Assembly: GCA_002310195.1 (NCBI GenBank)
Contig: DBYS01000020.1
Span: 60,242-97,100 of the forward strand
Length of the DNA stretch: 36,859 nucleotides
Direction: 5' to 3'
Source: Bacteroidales bacterium UBA1180
GTDB lineage: Bacteria; Bacteroidota; Bacteroidia; Bacteroidales; Paludibacteraceae
In this document: positions 7,511 to 15,619 of the stretch, piece by piece
Position numbering within the stretch: the first letter of the stretch is position 1
Layout of the letters: every line of letters begins with the position of its first letter
The notes under the pieces: model-generated
Told to the model about the DNA's origin: nothing
Seen by the model: only the letters and a program-made list of their open reading frames with translations
Databases searched by the model: none
Made by a program: the position numbers and the translations under genes

Positions 7511-7705
7511 ATGGCAAAGAAGAAGGCTAAGAACCAAGGCAAGGCGCAGGCGCATATGGAGCACCTGACGGCAAGTGCCAAGGCGCATGAAACCGCGCCG
7601 CAGACGGTGGTGGAAGAGGCAGCGGATGAGCTGTTCGACCTCAGCGATCCTGACACGTTCCGCAAGGCCTTCATTGCCTCGGAAGTATTGAATAGAAAAT
7701 ACTAA
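7511..7705 (+). CDS. Small unrecognised protein upstream of greA
   Basis: A 64-aa protein of unknown function. The N-terminus is strongly basic (MAKKKAKNQGKAQ), the middle is Ala/Thr/Glu-rich and probably disordered, and the C-terminus (DLSDPDTFRKAFIASEVLNRKY) looks like one acidic turn followed by an amphipathic helix. It lies 7 nt before greA on the same strand, downstream of a clear promoter with a long leader, and its codon use matches its neighbours, so it is likely expressed. The basic N-terminus could bind nucleic acid, but that is inference only. Confidence 0.7.
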   Translation: MAKKKAKNQGKAQAHMEHLTASAKAHETAPQTVVEEAADELFDLSDPDTFRKAFIASEVLNRKY

Positions 7706-7712
7706 AAATTAT

Positions 7713-8183
7713 ATGGCAACAACTTACATGACTGCAGATGGTCTGCAAAAACTAAAAGAAGAGTTGTCCTTCCTGGAGAGCGTTGAACGTCCGCGTGTGA
7801 TTGCGGCGATCGCCGAGGCACGCGACAAAGGAGACTTGAGCGAGAACGCCGAGTACGACGCCGCCAAAGAGGAGCAAGGACATCTTGAAACACGCATCGC
7901 TATCTTGAAGAGCAAGATCGTGGATGCGCGCATCATTGACGAAACAGCTATCAACACCGATGAGGTGCAGATCCTCACCCGCGTACGCGTACGTAATAAG
8001 AGGAATGGGGCTGAGAAGATCTATCAGATCGTGACCGAAGGTGAGGCAAACATCGCCGAGGGCAAGATCGCTTCCACCACACCTATCGCCAAAGGCTTGC
8101 TGGGCAAGAAAGTAGGCGAAGTGGCGCAGGTCAGCGTTCCCGCAGGCACTCTTGAACTTGAAATCCTCGAAATCTCCTTGTAA
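7713..8183 (+). CDS. greA: Transcription elongation factor GreA
   Basis: Rescues backtracked RNA polymerase by stimulating cleavage of the nascent transcript in the secondary channel. The 156-aa length is standard. The N-terminal coiled coil contains the acidic tip region DLSENAEYDAAKEEQ (about residues 43-57), which holds the functional Asp and Glu residues, and the C-terminal FKBP-like domain contains the SVPAGTLELEILEI end. The family motif is complete. It is 7 nt after the small protein and 2 nt before the HIT gene. Confidence 0.96.
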   Translation: MATTYMTADGLQKLKEELSFLESVERPRVIAAIAEARDKGDLSENAEYDAAKEEQGHLETRIAILKSKIVDARIIDETAINTDEVQILTRVRVRNKRNGAEKIYQIVTEGEANIAEGKIASTTPIAKGLLGKKVGEVAQVSVPAGTLELEILEISL

Positions 8184-8185
8184 TT

Positions 8186-8593
8186 ATGACTATCTTCACA
8201 CGCATCATCAATGGTGACATCCCCAGCTACAAGGTAGCGGAGAGCGAGCGCTGCTATGCGTTCCTGGACATCAACCCGCTGGTGAAAGGTCACACCCTGG
8301 TCATCCCCAAGCTGCCCGAACCCGAGGCGGATTATATCTTCGACCTTGACGATGAGCTGTTGGCCGACCTTATGGTTTTTGCCAAGAAGGTTGCCGCGGG
8401 CATCAAGAAGGCGACAGGCTGCAAGCGCGTAGGCGTGGCTGTGCTGGGTATGGAAGTGAATCATGTGCATATTCACCTTGTGCCGCTGAACTCGGAGAAG
8501 GATATGCTGTTTACCAATCCCAAGCTCCAGCTCTCTGCCAATGAGATGGCCGAGATAGCCAACTCCATCGCACAGGCCATTGATCCCGTATAA
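8186..8593 (+). CDS. HIT-family nucleotide-binding hydrolase
   Basis: A 135-aa histidine-triad protein of the HinT/Fhit superfamily; known members hydrolyse nucleoside phosphoramidates or dinucleoside polyphosphates. The active-site triad is HVHIHLVP with His93, His95 and His97. The N-terminal TIFTRIINGDIPSYKVAES stretch and FLDINPLVKGHTLVIPK are typical of the family. It starts 2 nt after greA, a pairing often seen in Bacteroidota. Its natural substrate cannot be stated. Confidence 0.92.
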   Translation: MTIFTRIINGDIPSYKVAESERCYAFLDINPLVKGHTLVIPKLPEPEADYIFDLDDELLADLMVFAKKVAAGIKKATGCKRVGVAVLGMEVNHVHIHLVPLNSEKDMLFTNPKLQLSANEMAEIANSIAQAIDPV

Positions 8594-8597
8594 CTCC

Positions 8598-8635
8598 AAA
8601 CTCTAAACAGCCCATAGGGCGCTAAACTCTAAACA
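8598..8635 (+). repeat. Direct repeats flanking a palindrome before mreB
   Basis: The 12-mer AAACTCTAAACA occurs at 8598-8609 and 8624-8635; within each copy the unit AAACTCT begins to repeat with period 7. Between them is the perfect inverted repeat GCCCATAGGGC (8610-8620). The second copy ends 4 nt before the mreB start codon. No promoter consensus is seen here. Confidence 0.7.
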
Positions 8636-8639
8636 AATT

Positions 8640-9659
8640 ATGGCTTTATTCTCCTTTACGCAAGAGATTGCAATAGACCTTGGCACAGCCAACACCCTCA
8701 TCATGTATGAGGATCAGATAGTAGTAAACGAGCCAAGTGTGGTAGCCATCTCCGTGGCTGACAACAAGTGTCTCGCCGTAGGCCGCAAGGCACAACAGAT
8801 GATCGGCCGCGGCAGTCAGCAGATTCGCACTGTACGTCCGCTCAAAGAAGGCGTGATTGCCGACTTCCAGGCTTGCGAAATGATGATCCGCGGCCTGATA
8901 AAGATGATTCCTCAGAAGAACCGTCTGTTCACTCCCGCCATTCGCATGGTAGTAGGTATCCCTTCGGGGTGTACGGAGGTTGAGATCCGTGCCGTGCGTG
9001 ACAGTTGCGAACATGCCGGCGGACGTGAGATCTACATGCTTTACGAACCGATGGCCGCAGCTATCGGTATAGGTATCGACGTCGAAGCACCCGAAGGCTG
9101 CATGGTGGTAGATATAGGTGGCGGTACAACAGAGATCGCCGTTATCTCCCTTGGCGGCATCGTGGCCAACAAGTCCATCAAGACTGCCGGCGACGACTTC
9201 AACCGCGACATCATCGACTTCATGAGCCGTATGCATAACATGCGTATCGACGAACCGACAGCCGAGCGCATCAAGATCGCCGTAGGCGCTGCCCTGCCCG
9301 AACTCGAAGATGCTCCCGAGGATTACCTCGTTACCGGACCGAACAAGGTGACCGCTCTGCCGATGAAGGTACAGGTAAGTTATCAGGAGATCGCCCACTG
9401 CCTCGAAAAATCCATCTCGCGTATCGAGCAAGCCGTATTGGCAGCCCTGGAGGCTACACCGGCCGAGCTATACGCAGATATTGTGGAGCGCGGTATCTAC
9501 CTCGCCGGCGGTGGCGCACTGCTTCACGGCCTGGCCAAGCGTCTGGAGGACAAGATCACTATCCCGTTCCATGTGGCTGAGGCTCCGCTGCTCTCCGTAG
9601 CACGAGGCACAGGCATCGCCCTGAAGAACTACGACCGCTTCGGATTCCTCATCCGATAA
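8640..9659 (+). CDS. mreB: Rod shape-determining protein MreB
   Basis: Actin-like ATPase that forms membrane-associated filaments and steers the elongation machinery. The 339-aa protein has the actin-fold signatures: phosphate-1 loop IDLGTANTLI near the N-terminus, NEPSVVAI, phosphate-2 VVDIGGGTTEIAVISLGG (about residues 155-175), and the adenosine motif IYLAGGGALLHGL (about 283-295). The N-terminus begins with a short amphipathic stretch (ALFSFTQE) suited to membrane contact. It heads the group mreB-mreC-mreD-PBP2-rodA, all in the same direction. A rod or ovoid cell is suggested. Confidence 0.97.
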   Translation: MALFSFTQEIAIDLGTANTLIMYEDQIVVNEPSVVAISVADNKCLAVGRKAQQMIGRGSQQIRTVRPLKEGVIADFQACEMMIRGLIKMIPQKNRLFTPAIRMVVGIPSGCTEVEIRAVRDSCEHAGGREIYMLYEPMAAAIGIGIDVEAPEGCMVVDIGGGTTEIAVISLGGIVANKSIKTAGDDFNRDIIDFMSRMHNMRIDEPTAERIKIAVGAALPELEDAPEDYLVTGPNKVTALPMKVQVSYQEIAHCLEKSISRIEQAVLAALEATPAELYADIVERGIYLAGGGALLHGLAKRLEDKITIPFHVAEAPLLSVARGTGIALKNYDRFGFLIR

Positions 9660-9702
9660 TTATCAATTGCAAATCTCTAATTTTGCATTTTTAATTATCA
9701 AT
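9657..9702 (+). repeat. 11-bp direct repeat linking the mreB stop and mreC start
   Basis: TAATTATCAAT occurs at 9657-9667, containing the mreB stop codon, and at 9692-9702, containing the first two bases of the mreC ATG. The copies are 35 bp apart. Each includes AATTATC followed by AAT, the start of a period-7 repeat. Between them TGCAAAT and ATTTTGCA form an imperfect hairpin. Confidence 0.65.
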
Positions 9703-10561
9703 GCGAAACTTGCTGCAACTGATACTACGCTACAGCAACTTCCTGCTCCTTGTGGGCTTGGAAGTTGTTGCATTTATTCTCGTTATCCGTGGCAACAAGT
9801 ACCAGCAGATTGCAGCCTCCGGCGCAGCAAACGCCGTGACCGGCAGCGTGCAACTCGTAGTGAACAACATCGCCTCGTACTTCCGTCTGCGCGCCGATAA
9901 CGAACAACTCCTTGAGGAAAATGCCCGACTGAACGCCGAGATTTTCGAGCTGCTCAACGACCAAACACGGCAACGACACGATAACGACACGGCAACGACA
10001 CGGCAACGGACGCCACTTGCTTCGGAGGAGTCTCCCTACATCTGCGCAGACTTGGATTATTCGTTTGTACCGGCGCGCGTCATAGCGTTCAGCGATGACA
10101 GGCATCACAACTACATCACCCTGAACAAAGGCCGCCGCGACGGCATTGCACCTGACCAGGGCGTGATAGGCAAGGACGGCATAGTAGGTGTCGTTCAGTC
10201 CGTCAGCACGCATTTTGCCGTGGTGGCACCGGTCATCCACGAGGGGCTGTTCATCTCCTCGATGATCCAAAAGAACGACTACATGGCTACGTTGCACTGG
10301 CACGTACCGGATATCCACACCGCCAGTCTCGAAGATGTGGCGCGGCATGTGGATGTGCAGATCGGCGACACGATCGTCACCAGCGGCATGAGTGCCATCT
10401 TCCCTGCGAACATGCCGGTAGGCGTTGTATCGGACGTATCGCTGGGCGAGGGTGACTCGTACTACGATATTGATGTACGTCTTGCTACGGATTTCAACTC
10501 ACTGCGCACCGTTCATATCCTCCGCTACGCCCACCGCGCCGAATTAGACTCGATACAATGA
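9701..10561 (+). CDS. mreC: Rod shape-determining protein MreC
   Basis: Bitopic inner-membrane protein that links MreB and the PBP2-RodA synthase. The 286-aa protein has one transmembrane segment (about residues 11-30, NFLLLVGLEVVAFILVIRG), a periplasmic coiled coil (about 58-88), and a double beta-barrel domain (about 115-280) with GRRDGIAPDQGVIGKDGIVG and DTIVTSGMSAIFPANMPVG. Between coil and barrel, residues about 89-103 are encoded by four tandem 11-bp DNA repeats (9965-10008), an odd Thr/Arg/Asp-rich linker. The start overlaps an 11-bp repeat shared with the mreB end; the stop overlaps mreD by 4 nt. Confidence 0.93.
   Translation: MRNLLQLILRYSNFLLLVGLEVVAFILVIRGNKYQQIAASGAANAVTGSVQLVVNNIASYFRLRADNEQLLEENARLNAEIFELLNDQTRQRHDNDTATTRQRTPLASEESPYICADLDYSFVPARVIAFSDDRHHNYITLNKGRRDGIAPDQGVIGKDGIVGVVQSVSTHFAVVAPVIHEGLFISSMIQKNDYMATLHWHVPDIHTASLEDVARHVDVQIGDTIVTSGMSAIFPANMPVGVVSDVSLGEGDSYYDIDVRLATDFNSLRTVHILRYAHRAELDSIQ
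9965..10008 (+). repeat. Four tandem 11-bp repeats inside mreC
   Basis: The unit ACACGGCAACG occurs at 9965-9975, 9987-9997 and 9998-10008, and with two changes (ACACGATAACG) at 9976-9986. Eleven is not a multiple of three, so gain or loss of one unit would shift the mreC frame. Permuted, the second copy reads CGATAACGACA, close to the 11-mer CGATAATGACC found before tcdA. Confidence 0.85.
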
Positions 10562-11058
10562 TTGACTGGCTCAAGTACATAGGACTATTCTTGCTGCTCC
10601 TGTTCCTACAGGTGCTCTTGCTCGATAACCTGCATTGGCTGGGACTGGTGCATCCGTTCATCTATCTGTGGGCTATACTGCTCATGCCTATCGAGCTGCC
10701 CCGCTGGGCGCAGATGTTCATAGGCGCGGCTATCGGTATGGTGATGGATCTGTTCACTCACGCACCGGGTATTCACATGGCAGGTTGCGTGATGATTGCC
10801 TATCTGCGGCCACTACTCGTGGCACGGTATGTGCAGGACATCGAGCGAATGAAAGGCGCCATCACGCTCCAGTCAATCGGCCCGGCGAACTATATGCAGA
10901 TGCTGGCAGTGCTGGTGGTGGTGCACCATCTGATAATCTTCCTGCTGGAGGCATTCACCTTCAGCCATTTCGGCTACACACTGCTGCAAATCATCCTGAG
11001 CAGCCTGTTCAGTTATGCCCTCATTCTGATGCTTGAGTACCTGCGCAAGAATACCTAA
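10558..11058 (+). CDS. mreD: Rod shape-determining protein MreD
   Basis: A 166-aa polytopic inner-membrane protein of the elongation complex. About five hydrophobic segments are visible, including YIGLFLLLLFLQVLLLDNL at the N-terminus and LAVLVVVHHLIIFLLEAF in the C-terminal half. The short loop FTHAPGIHMAG, with an acidic residue just before it, fits the MreD family. It overlaps mreC by 4 nt (ATGA) and ends 15 nt before the PBP2 gene. Sequence conservation in MreD is low; the call rests on hydrophobicity, size and gene order. Confidence 0.88.
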   Translation: MIDWLKYIGLFLLLLFLQVLLLDNLHWLGLVHPFIYLWAILLMPIELPRWAQMFIGAAIGMVMDLFTHAPGIHMAGCVMIAYLRPLLVARYVQDIERMKGAITLQSIGPANYMQMLAVLVVVHHLIIFLLEAFTFSHFGYTLLQIILSSLFSYALILMLEYLRKNT

Positions 11059-11073
11059 ACGCCCAAACGGTAA

Positions 11074-12915
11074 ATGACTAACGACCCTTACAGCAGAAGA
11101 GCGTATATCATCTCAGGAGCCGTAGTGCTCGTTGTGATGGTATTTATCATCCGTTTGTTCTGGTTGCAGATCATCGATCAGTCGCAGAAGCAGAAAGCCG
11201 ACTCCAACGCGCTACTCAGGCAGGTTATTTATCCATCGCGCGGACTGATATACGACCGCAACGGCGAGCTGCTCGTATTCAACCAGCCTATCTACGAAGT
11301 TACACTTATCATGCAGGAGATGCGCCACGGTTTTGATACCGTTGCGTTCTGCCAGTGTCTAGGTATAGACAGTCTGGAATTTGAGCAACGCATAGCCGCG
11401 ATCAAGGACAAGCGGAAGAACCGGGGGTTCTCAACCTACACGCCGCAGATCTTCATGGCACAACTCACCAAGCAAGATGTTGCCTCGCTGCGCGAGACTT
11501 CGTACAAGTTCTCCGGTGCAGGCATCCGCAAACGTACGCTGCGCGGCTACTCCTACCCATACGCCGCACATATCTTAGGTTCGGTAGGCGAGGTATCGCA
11601 GGCGGATATCGATCGCGACGATTACTATCAGGCAGGCGACTACTCCGGACGTGACGGATTGGAACGAACCTACGAGCAACGTCTGCGCGGAACGAAAGGT
11701 GTAGAGATTATCATGCGCGATTCGCGCGGACGAATACAAGGCTCCTATCACGACGGCGCAGAGGATGTTGAGGCCGTGACAGGCACCGATCTGCATCTGT
11801 CGCTGGATATTCAGCTGCAAGCCCTGGCCGAACAGATGCTACAAGGCAAGGTAGGCAGTGTGGTTGCCATCGAACCTGCCACGGGCGAGATTCTGGCATT
11901 GGCCTCTTCGCCGACGTGGAATCCGGAGATATTGGTGGGCAAGCAGCGTTCGGCTCAGTACAACCGCCTGCTGAACGACCCGAGCAAACCGCTCATCAAC
12001 CGTGCTACACAGGCGATGTATCCGCCGGGATCGACGTTCAAGACTATCCAGTCCGTTGTCTGTCTGCAGGAAGGCGGCATAACACCGAACACGAAGTACC
12101 CGTGTTCCGGACCATCGACCACACCGATCAAGTGTACGCACCACCACGGTTCGCCCGTCAGTCTGTTAGGGGCAATCGAGCAGAGCTGTAACCCGTACTT
12201 CTACTGCGCGTTCCGCGACATGCTGCAGCGCGACGGCTTCGGCAACAACAATATTACCTTCCGCAAGCGGTACAACCTCTGGCGCAACGATGTGCTGAAG
12301 TTCGGTCTCGGGCAACGGTTCGAAGGCACGGATATAGGCGAGCAAGCCGGTGGCGCTATTCCTACGGAGCGCCTGTTCAACCGCACGTACGGCGAGAAAG
12401 GCTGGAAAGCCGTCACTATCCGTTCGCTGAGTATCGGTCAAGGTGAGGTGCTTGCTACGCCTCTGCAACTCGCCAATCAAGCCGCCACACTTGCCAATCG
12501 CGGGTACTACATCACTCCACACTTGAACACCGAACTGACCAACGATCCGTCACTCAGGCACGAGACAGGTATGGACACGACGTGGTTCTCACTTACCGCG
12601 CAAGGCATGCACCTGGTGATGACTAACGGCACAGGCCGGTGGTACAATATCGACTCTCTGCAGATGTGCGGCAAGACCGGCACGGCACAAAACCCTCACG
12701 GCAAAGATCACGCTATCTTCATCGGTTTCGCACCGATGGATAAGCCGAAGATCGCCGTGGCAGTGGTTGTGGAAAACGCGGGCTTCGGTGCCACATGGGC
12801 AGCGCCTGTCGCCTCACTGATGATGGAGCAGTATCTGACCGGCACGATCCGCCGCAAACATATATACAACAAGATGGTTAATGCCGTGCTTGAACATCCT
12901 TCGGAACAACAATGA
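11074..12915 (+). CDS. mrdA: Penicillin-binding protein 2 (peptidoglycan D,D-transpeptidase)
   Basis: Class B PBP that cross-links peptidoglycan during elongation with RodA. The 613-aa protein has one N-terminal membrane anchor (about residues 9-32), a dimerisation/pedestal domain including GLIYDRNGELLVFNQPIYEV, and a transpeptidase domain with the three active-site motifs: S-T-F-K starting at Ser320, S-C-N at 371-373, and K-T-G at 534-536. The stretch YSGRDGLERTYEQRLRGTKG is typical of the PBP2 family. Its stop overlaps the rodA start by 4 nt, which supports tight pairing of transpeptidase and glycosyltransferase. Confidence 0.96.
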   Translation: MTNDPYSRRAYIISGAVVLVVMVFIIRLFWLQIIDQSQKQKADSNALLRQVIYPSRGLIYDRNGELLVFNQPIYEVTLIMQEMRHGFDTVAFCQCLGIDSLEFEQRIAAIKDKRKNRGFSTYTPQIFMAQLTKQDVASLRETSYKFSGAGIRKRTLRGYSYPYAAHILGSVGEVSQADIDRDDYYQAGDYSGRDGLERTYEQRLRGTKGVEIIMRDSRGRIQGSYHDGAEDVEAVTGTDLHLSLDIQLQALAEQMLQGKVGSVVAIEPATGEILALASSPTWNPEILVGKQRSAQYNRLLNDPSKPLINRATQAMYPPGSTFKTIQSVVCLQEGGITPNTKYPCSGPSTTPIKCTHHHGSPVSLLGAIEQSCNPYFYCAFRDMLQRDGFGNNNITFRKRYNLWRNDVLKFGLGQRFEGTDIGEQAGGAIPTERLFNRTYGEKGWKAVTIRSLSIGQGEVLATPLQLANQAATLANRGYYITPHLNTELTNDPSLRHETGMDTTWFSLTAQGMHLVMTNGTGRWYNIDSLQMCGKTGTAQNPHGKDHAIFIGFAPMDKPKIAVAVVVENAGFGATWAAPVASLMMEQYLTGTIRRKHIYNKMVNAVLEHPSEQQ

Positions 12916-14369
12916 CACGCAACAACAGTATCATAGCAGGACTTGACTGGTGGACGATCTTCCTCTTTCTGGGGATTGCCCTGTTCGGCTGGCTGAACAT
13001 CTACGGCGCAAGTTACACCTTCGATCAGACGTCGCTGTTCGACCTGAGCAACCGTGCCGGCAAGCAGTTTCTCTGGCTGGGCATAGCGTGTGTGTTGGGC
13101 TTGGCGGTTCTGTTCATCGAAGGCAAGACCTACGAGGTTATCGCCTATCTGTTGTACGCCGGCTGGCTGCTGGTGCTGCTCATCACACCGTTCCTTGCCC
13201 ATGACACCAAAGGATCGCTGTCATGGATCGACTTGGGGCCTTTGAAGTTCCAGCCGGCAGAACTGGCGAAGATGATCACCGCCCTGGCGCTGGCGAAGTA
13301 TATGGGTCGCTACGATTATCGCGTACGTTCGTGGCGCGATTTGCTTGTTCCGTTCCTGCTGCTCGTCGTGCCTGCAGGAATCATTATGGTCTGGCAGCGT
13401 GAGACCGGTTCGGCGCTGGTGTTCGCATCGCTGATGATTATGTTCTACCGGTTCGGTATGTCGGGCTACGTGATATCCGGCGGTCTGTCGTTCGCACTGC
13501 TGTTCATCTGCTCGATCCGTTTCGGCGGAGTGCCGCTGCCATGGGGCGAAGGTAATGTAGGCATATTGCTATGTTATCTCATTCTAATGGCCGTGGTAGT
13601 AGGTTTTGCGTGGATTCGCGAACAGGACTGGAAACAGGCGCTGGTGCTCGTCGGAATAGTGGCATTGGCTTACGCTGCCGGACTGATCATCAACGTTTGG
13701 CACACGGTGAACTTCAATATCGTTTCGCTCATCGCTCTGGTGATAGCGCTAGCGTATTTCACCGCGGTGGTCATCTACCGCCGGCACTTCTCACTGTTGA
13801 TGGTTACGGCGTATATCGCCGTTTCGCTGGTGTTCTGCGAAGCTTGTGCTATGGTGTTCAACAAAGTGCTGCAACCGCACCAGCGCACGCGTATTGAGGT
13901 TTTGTTAGGACTGAAGGACGACCCGACAGGTGCGGGATATAACGTCAACCAATCACTCATCGCCATCGGTTCGGGACAGTTCACCGGCAAAGGATTCCTC
14001 AAAGGAACACAAACCAAACTCCGCTTTGTGCCGGAGCAGGATACCGATTTCATCTTCTGCACCGTGGGCGAAGAATGGGGATTCATCGGCTCGGCGGGAC
14101 TGCTGATGGCGTATCTGATATTTATCCTGCGGCTGATCTTCATCGCCGAACGCCAACGCGACAACTACTCGCGGATCTATGCCTATTGCGTGGCAAGTAT
14201 ATTCTTCTTCCATTTGACGATCAATGTCGGCATGGTGTTAGGATTGTTGCCCGTGATCGGTATCCCGCTGCCGTTCTTCAGCTACGGCGGCTCGTCGATG
14301 ATCAGTTTCACGCTATTGCTGGCTGTACTGCTGCGACTCGATGCAGAACGACTGAACAAACTGCACTAA
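12912..14369 (+). CDS. rodA: Peptidoglycan glycosyltransferase RodA (SEDS family)
   Basis: Polymerises lipid II into glycan strands with PBP2 as partner. The 485-aa membrane protein has about ten or more transmembrane segments. Conserved SEDS motifs are LSWIDLGPLKFQPAELAKM, WQRETGSALVFASLMIMFYR, the NQSLIAIGSGQFTGKGFLKG loop, FVPEQDTDFIFCTVGEEWGF, and the C-terminal PLPFFSYGGSSM. It is about 100 residues longer than the E. coli protein because of extra hydrophobic sequence between about residues 190 and 310, a size I believe is common in Bacteroidota RodA. It closes the mre group. Confidence 0.95.
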   Translation: MTRNNSIIAGLDWWTIFLFLGIALFGWLNIYGASYTFDQTSLFDLSNRAGKQFLWLGIACVLGLAVLFIEGKTYEVIAYLLYAGWLLVLLITPFLAHDTKGSLSWIDLGPLKFQPAELAKMITALALAKYMGRYDYRVRSWRDLLVPFLLLVVPAGIIMVWQRETGSALVFASLMIMFYRFGMSGYVISGGLSFALLFICSIRFGGVPLPWGEGNVGILLCYLILMAVVVGFAWIREQDWKQALVLVGIVALAYAAGLIINVWHTVNFNIVSLIALVIALAYFTAVVIYRRHFSLLMVTAYIAVSLVFCEACAMVFNKVLQPHQRTRIEVLLGLKDDPTGAGYNVNQSLIAIGSGQFTGKGFLKGTQTKLRFVPEQDTDFIFCTVGEEWGFIGSAGLLMAYLIFILRLIFIAERQRDNYSRIYAYCVASIFFFHLTINVGMVLGLLPVIGIPLPFFSYGGSSMISFTLLLAVLLRLDAERLNKLH

Positions 14370-14384
14370 CAACTGCGGTAATCC

Positions 14385-14434
14385 CGAAACACTCTCGATA
14401 ATGGCTCGATAATGACCCGATAAACCCCCGATGA
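14385..14434 (+). repeat. 11-nt periodic repeat running into the tcdA start codon
   Basis: The core CGAT occurs at 14396, 14407, 14418 and 14429, exactly 11 nt apart, and a degenerate CGAA sits at 14385. Units read CGATAATGGCT, CGATAATGACC, CGATAAACCCC and CGATGAAGTTG; the last contains the tcdA start codon at 14431. The region lies just after rodA and holds no other gene. Confidence 0.8.
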
Positions 14435-15180
14435 AGTTGGACAAATACAACAAAGATATTTTCAACCGCGCCGAACTGCTGTTAGGTAAAGAACGGATGC
14501 AACGGATTGCCGGTGCACGAGTGATCATCTTCGGTGTGGGAGGTGTCGGTTCGTGGTGTGCGGAGACGCTTGTCCGGTCGGGTATCCACTATCTGACGAT
14601 GGTTGACGGCGATGAGGTGGTAGCCTCGAACATCAACCGGCAGCTCATGGCAACCACCGCTACAATCGGGCAACCAAAGGTTGAGGTGCTGCGCCAAAGG
14701 CTGCAACTCATCAACCCCGACGCAGAGATAACCGCTATTTGCGGACGGTATAATGCCGAGACGGCGGAGAGTTTTCGGCTCGAGGAGTATGATTATGTGA
14801 TCGATGCTATCGACTCGATAGGCGACAAAGCGTTGCTGATCAACAATGTGACGCGTCTGAAGGATGTGCAACTGTTCAGCAGTATGGGCGCGGCGCGGAA
14901 ATTCGACCCGATGAAGATACGGATAGCCGATTTCCGCAAGGTTACCGGTGATCCGCTAGCACGCGTGCTCAGGCAAAAGTTCAAACATCTCGGGCAGTTT
15001 CCCGAACGGAAGTTCCTCTGCGTTTATAGCGAGGAGATTCTGCCCAATGAGACAAGAGTTGAGAGACAAGAAACAAAAGTCAACGGCACGGTGGCACATA
15101 TCACTGCCATTTTCGGTCACATGCTTGCGTCACTTGTGCTTCGGGATATCTGCCAAAACGACACGAATGGCTCTATTTGA
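14431..15180 (+). CDS. tcdA: tRNA threonylcarbamoyladenosine dehydratase
   Basis: ATP-dependent cyclisation of t6A37 to cyclic t6A in tRNAs reading ANN codons; E1-like (ThiF/MoeB/HesA) fold, also called CsdL/YgdL. The 249-aa protein shows the nucleotide-binding GVGGVGSWCAETLVRSGI (residues about 34-51), the VDGDEVVASNINRQLMAT adenylation motif, DAIDSIGDKALLI, and the TcdA-type segment FSSMGAARKFDPMKIRIADF. The Cys pairs that bind zinc in ThiF are absent, as expected for TcdA. The start is chosen at 14431, inside the last unit of an 11-nt repeat. A weak hairpin follows the stop (15193-15205). Confidence 0.92.
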   Translation: MKLDKYNKDIFNRAELLLGKERMQRIAGARVIIFGVGGVGSWCAETLVRSGIHYLTMVDGDEVVASNINRQLMATTATIGQPKVEVLRQRLQLINPDAEITAICGRYNAETAESFRLEEYDYVIDAIDSIGDKALLINNVTRLKDVQLFSSMGAARKFDPMKIRIADFRKVTGDPLARVLRQKFKHLGQFPERKFLCVYSEEILPNETRVERQETKVNGTVAHITAIFGHMLASLVLRDICQNDTNGSI

Positions 15181-15298
15181 CATGACGAGTTGACGATACA
15201 ATCGTTTTATGGCGCCAAAACGCTGTTGGGCACGATTTTTGTTAGTAATTATTAGGTGAATTATGCCCCAAAACAGACAAATCAAAACACACAACAAT

Positions 15299-15613
15299 AT
15301 GGTACAAGAAATTACAGATGCCAACCTGAAAAGTTTGTTGGCAGAGGGCAAGCCTCTGGTAGTGGACTGTTGGGCGCCCTGGTGCGGCCCGTGTAAAATG
15401 ATGCATCCGGTGATCGACGAGCTGGCTGCCGAATATGACGGCAAAGCCATCATCGGCAAACTGAATGTGGACGAGAACCCCGATACCTGCGAGCAGTTCG
15501 GCATCATGAACATCCCGACGCTGCTGTTCTTCAAGAACGGGGAGTTGGTTAACCGCAGTGTAGGTTACACGCCCAAGCCGCGTCTGCAACCGCTGGTTGA
15601 AGCGTTGCTCTAA
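15299..15613 (+). CDS. trxA: Thioredoxin
   Basis: A 104-aa disulfide reductase of the cytoplasm. The active site is WAPWCGPCK with Cys29 and Cys32, and the cis-proline region reads NIPTLLFFKNGE. The frame is open to an earlier ATG at 15263, which would add 12 polar residues (PQNRQIKTHNN); the start at 15299 matches the normal thioredoxin N-terminus and is preferred. The 118 nt upstream hold no clear promoter consensus. The stop codon is only 6 nt before tRNA-Arg. Confidence 0.94.
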   Translation: MVQEITDANLKSLLAEGKPLVVDCWAPWCGPCKMMHPVIDELAAEYDGKAIIGKLNVDENPDTCEQFGIMNIPTLLFFKNGELVNRSVGYTPKPRLQPLVEALL

Positions 15614-15619
15614 CAGGTC

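Noticed and set aside
15193..15208. Terminator after tcdA
   Set aside because: The stem ACGAT/ATCGT is only 5 bp and is followed by just three extra T; too weak to claim.
15238..15269. Possible promoter for trxA (TTTG at 15238-15241)
   Set aside because: The correctly spaced -7 position reads TATGCCCC, which lacks the TTTG half of the consensus.
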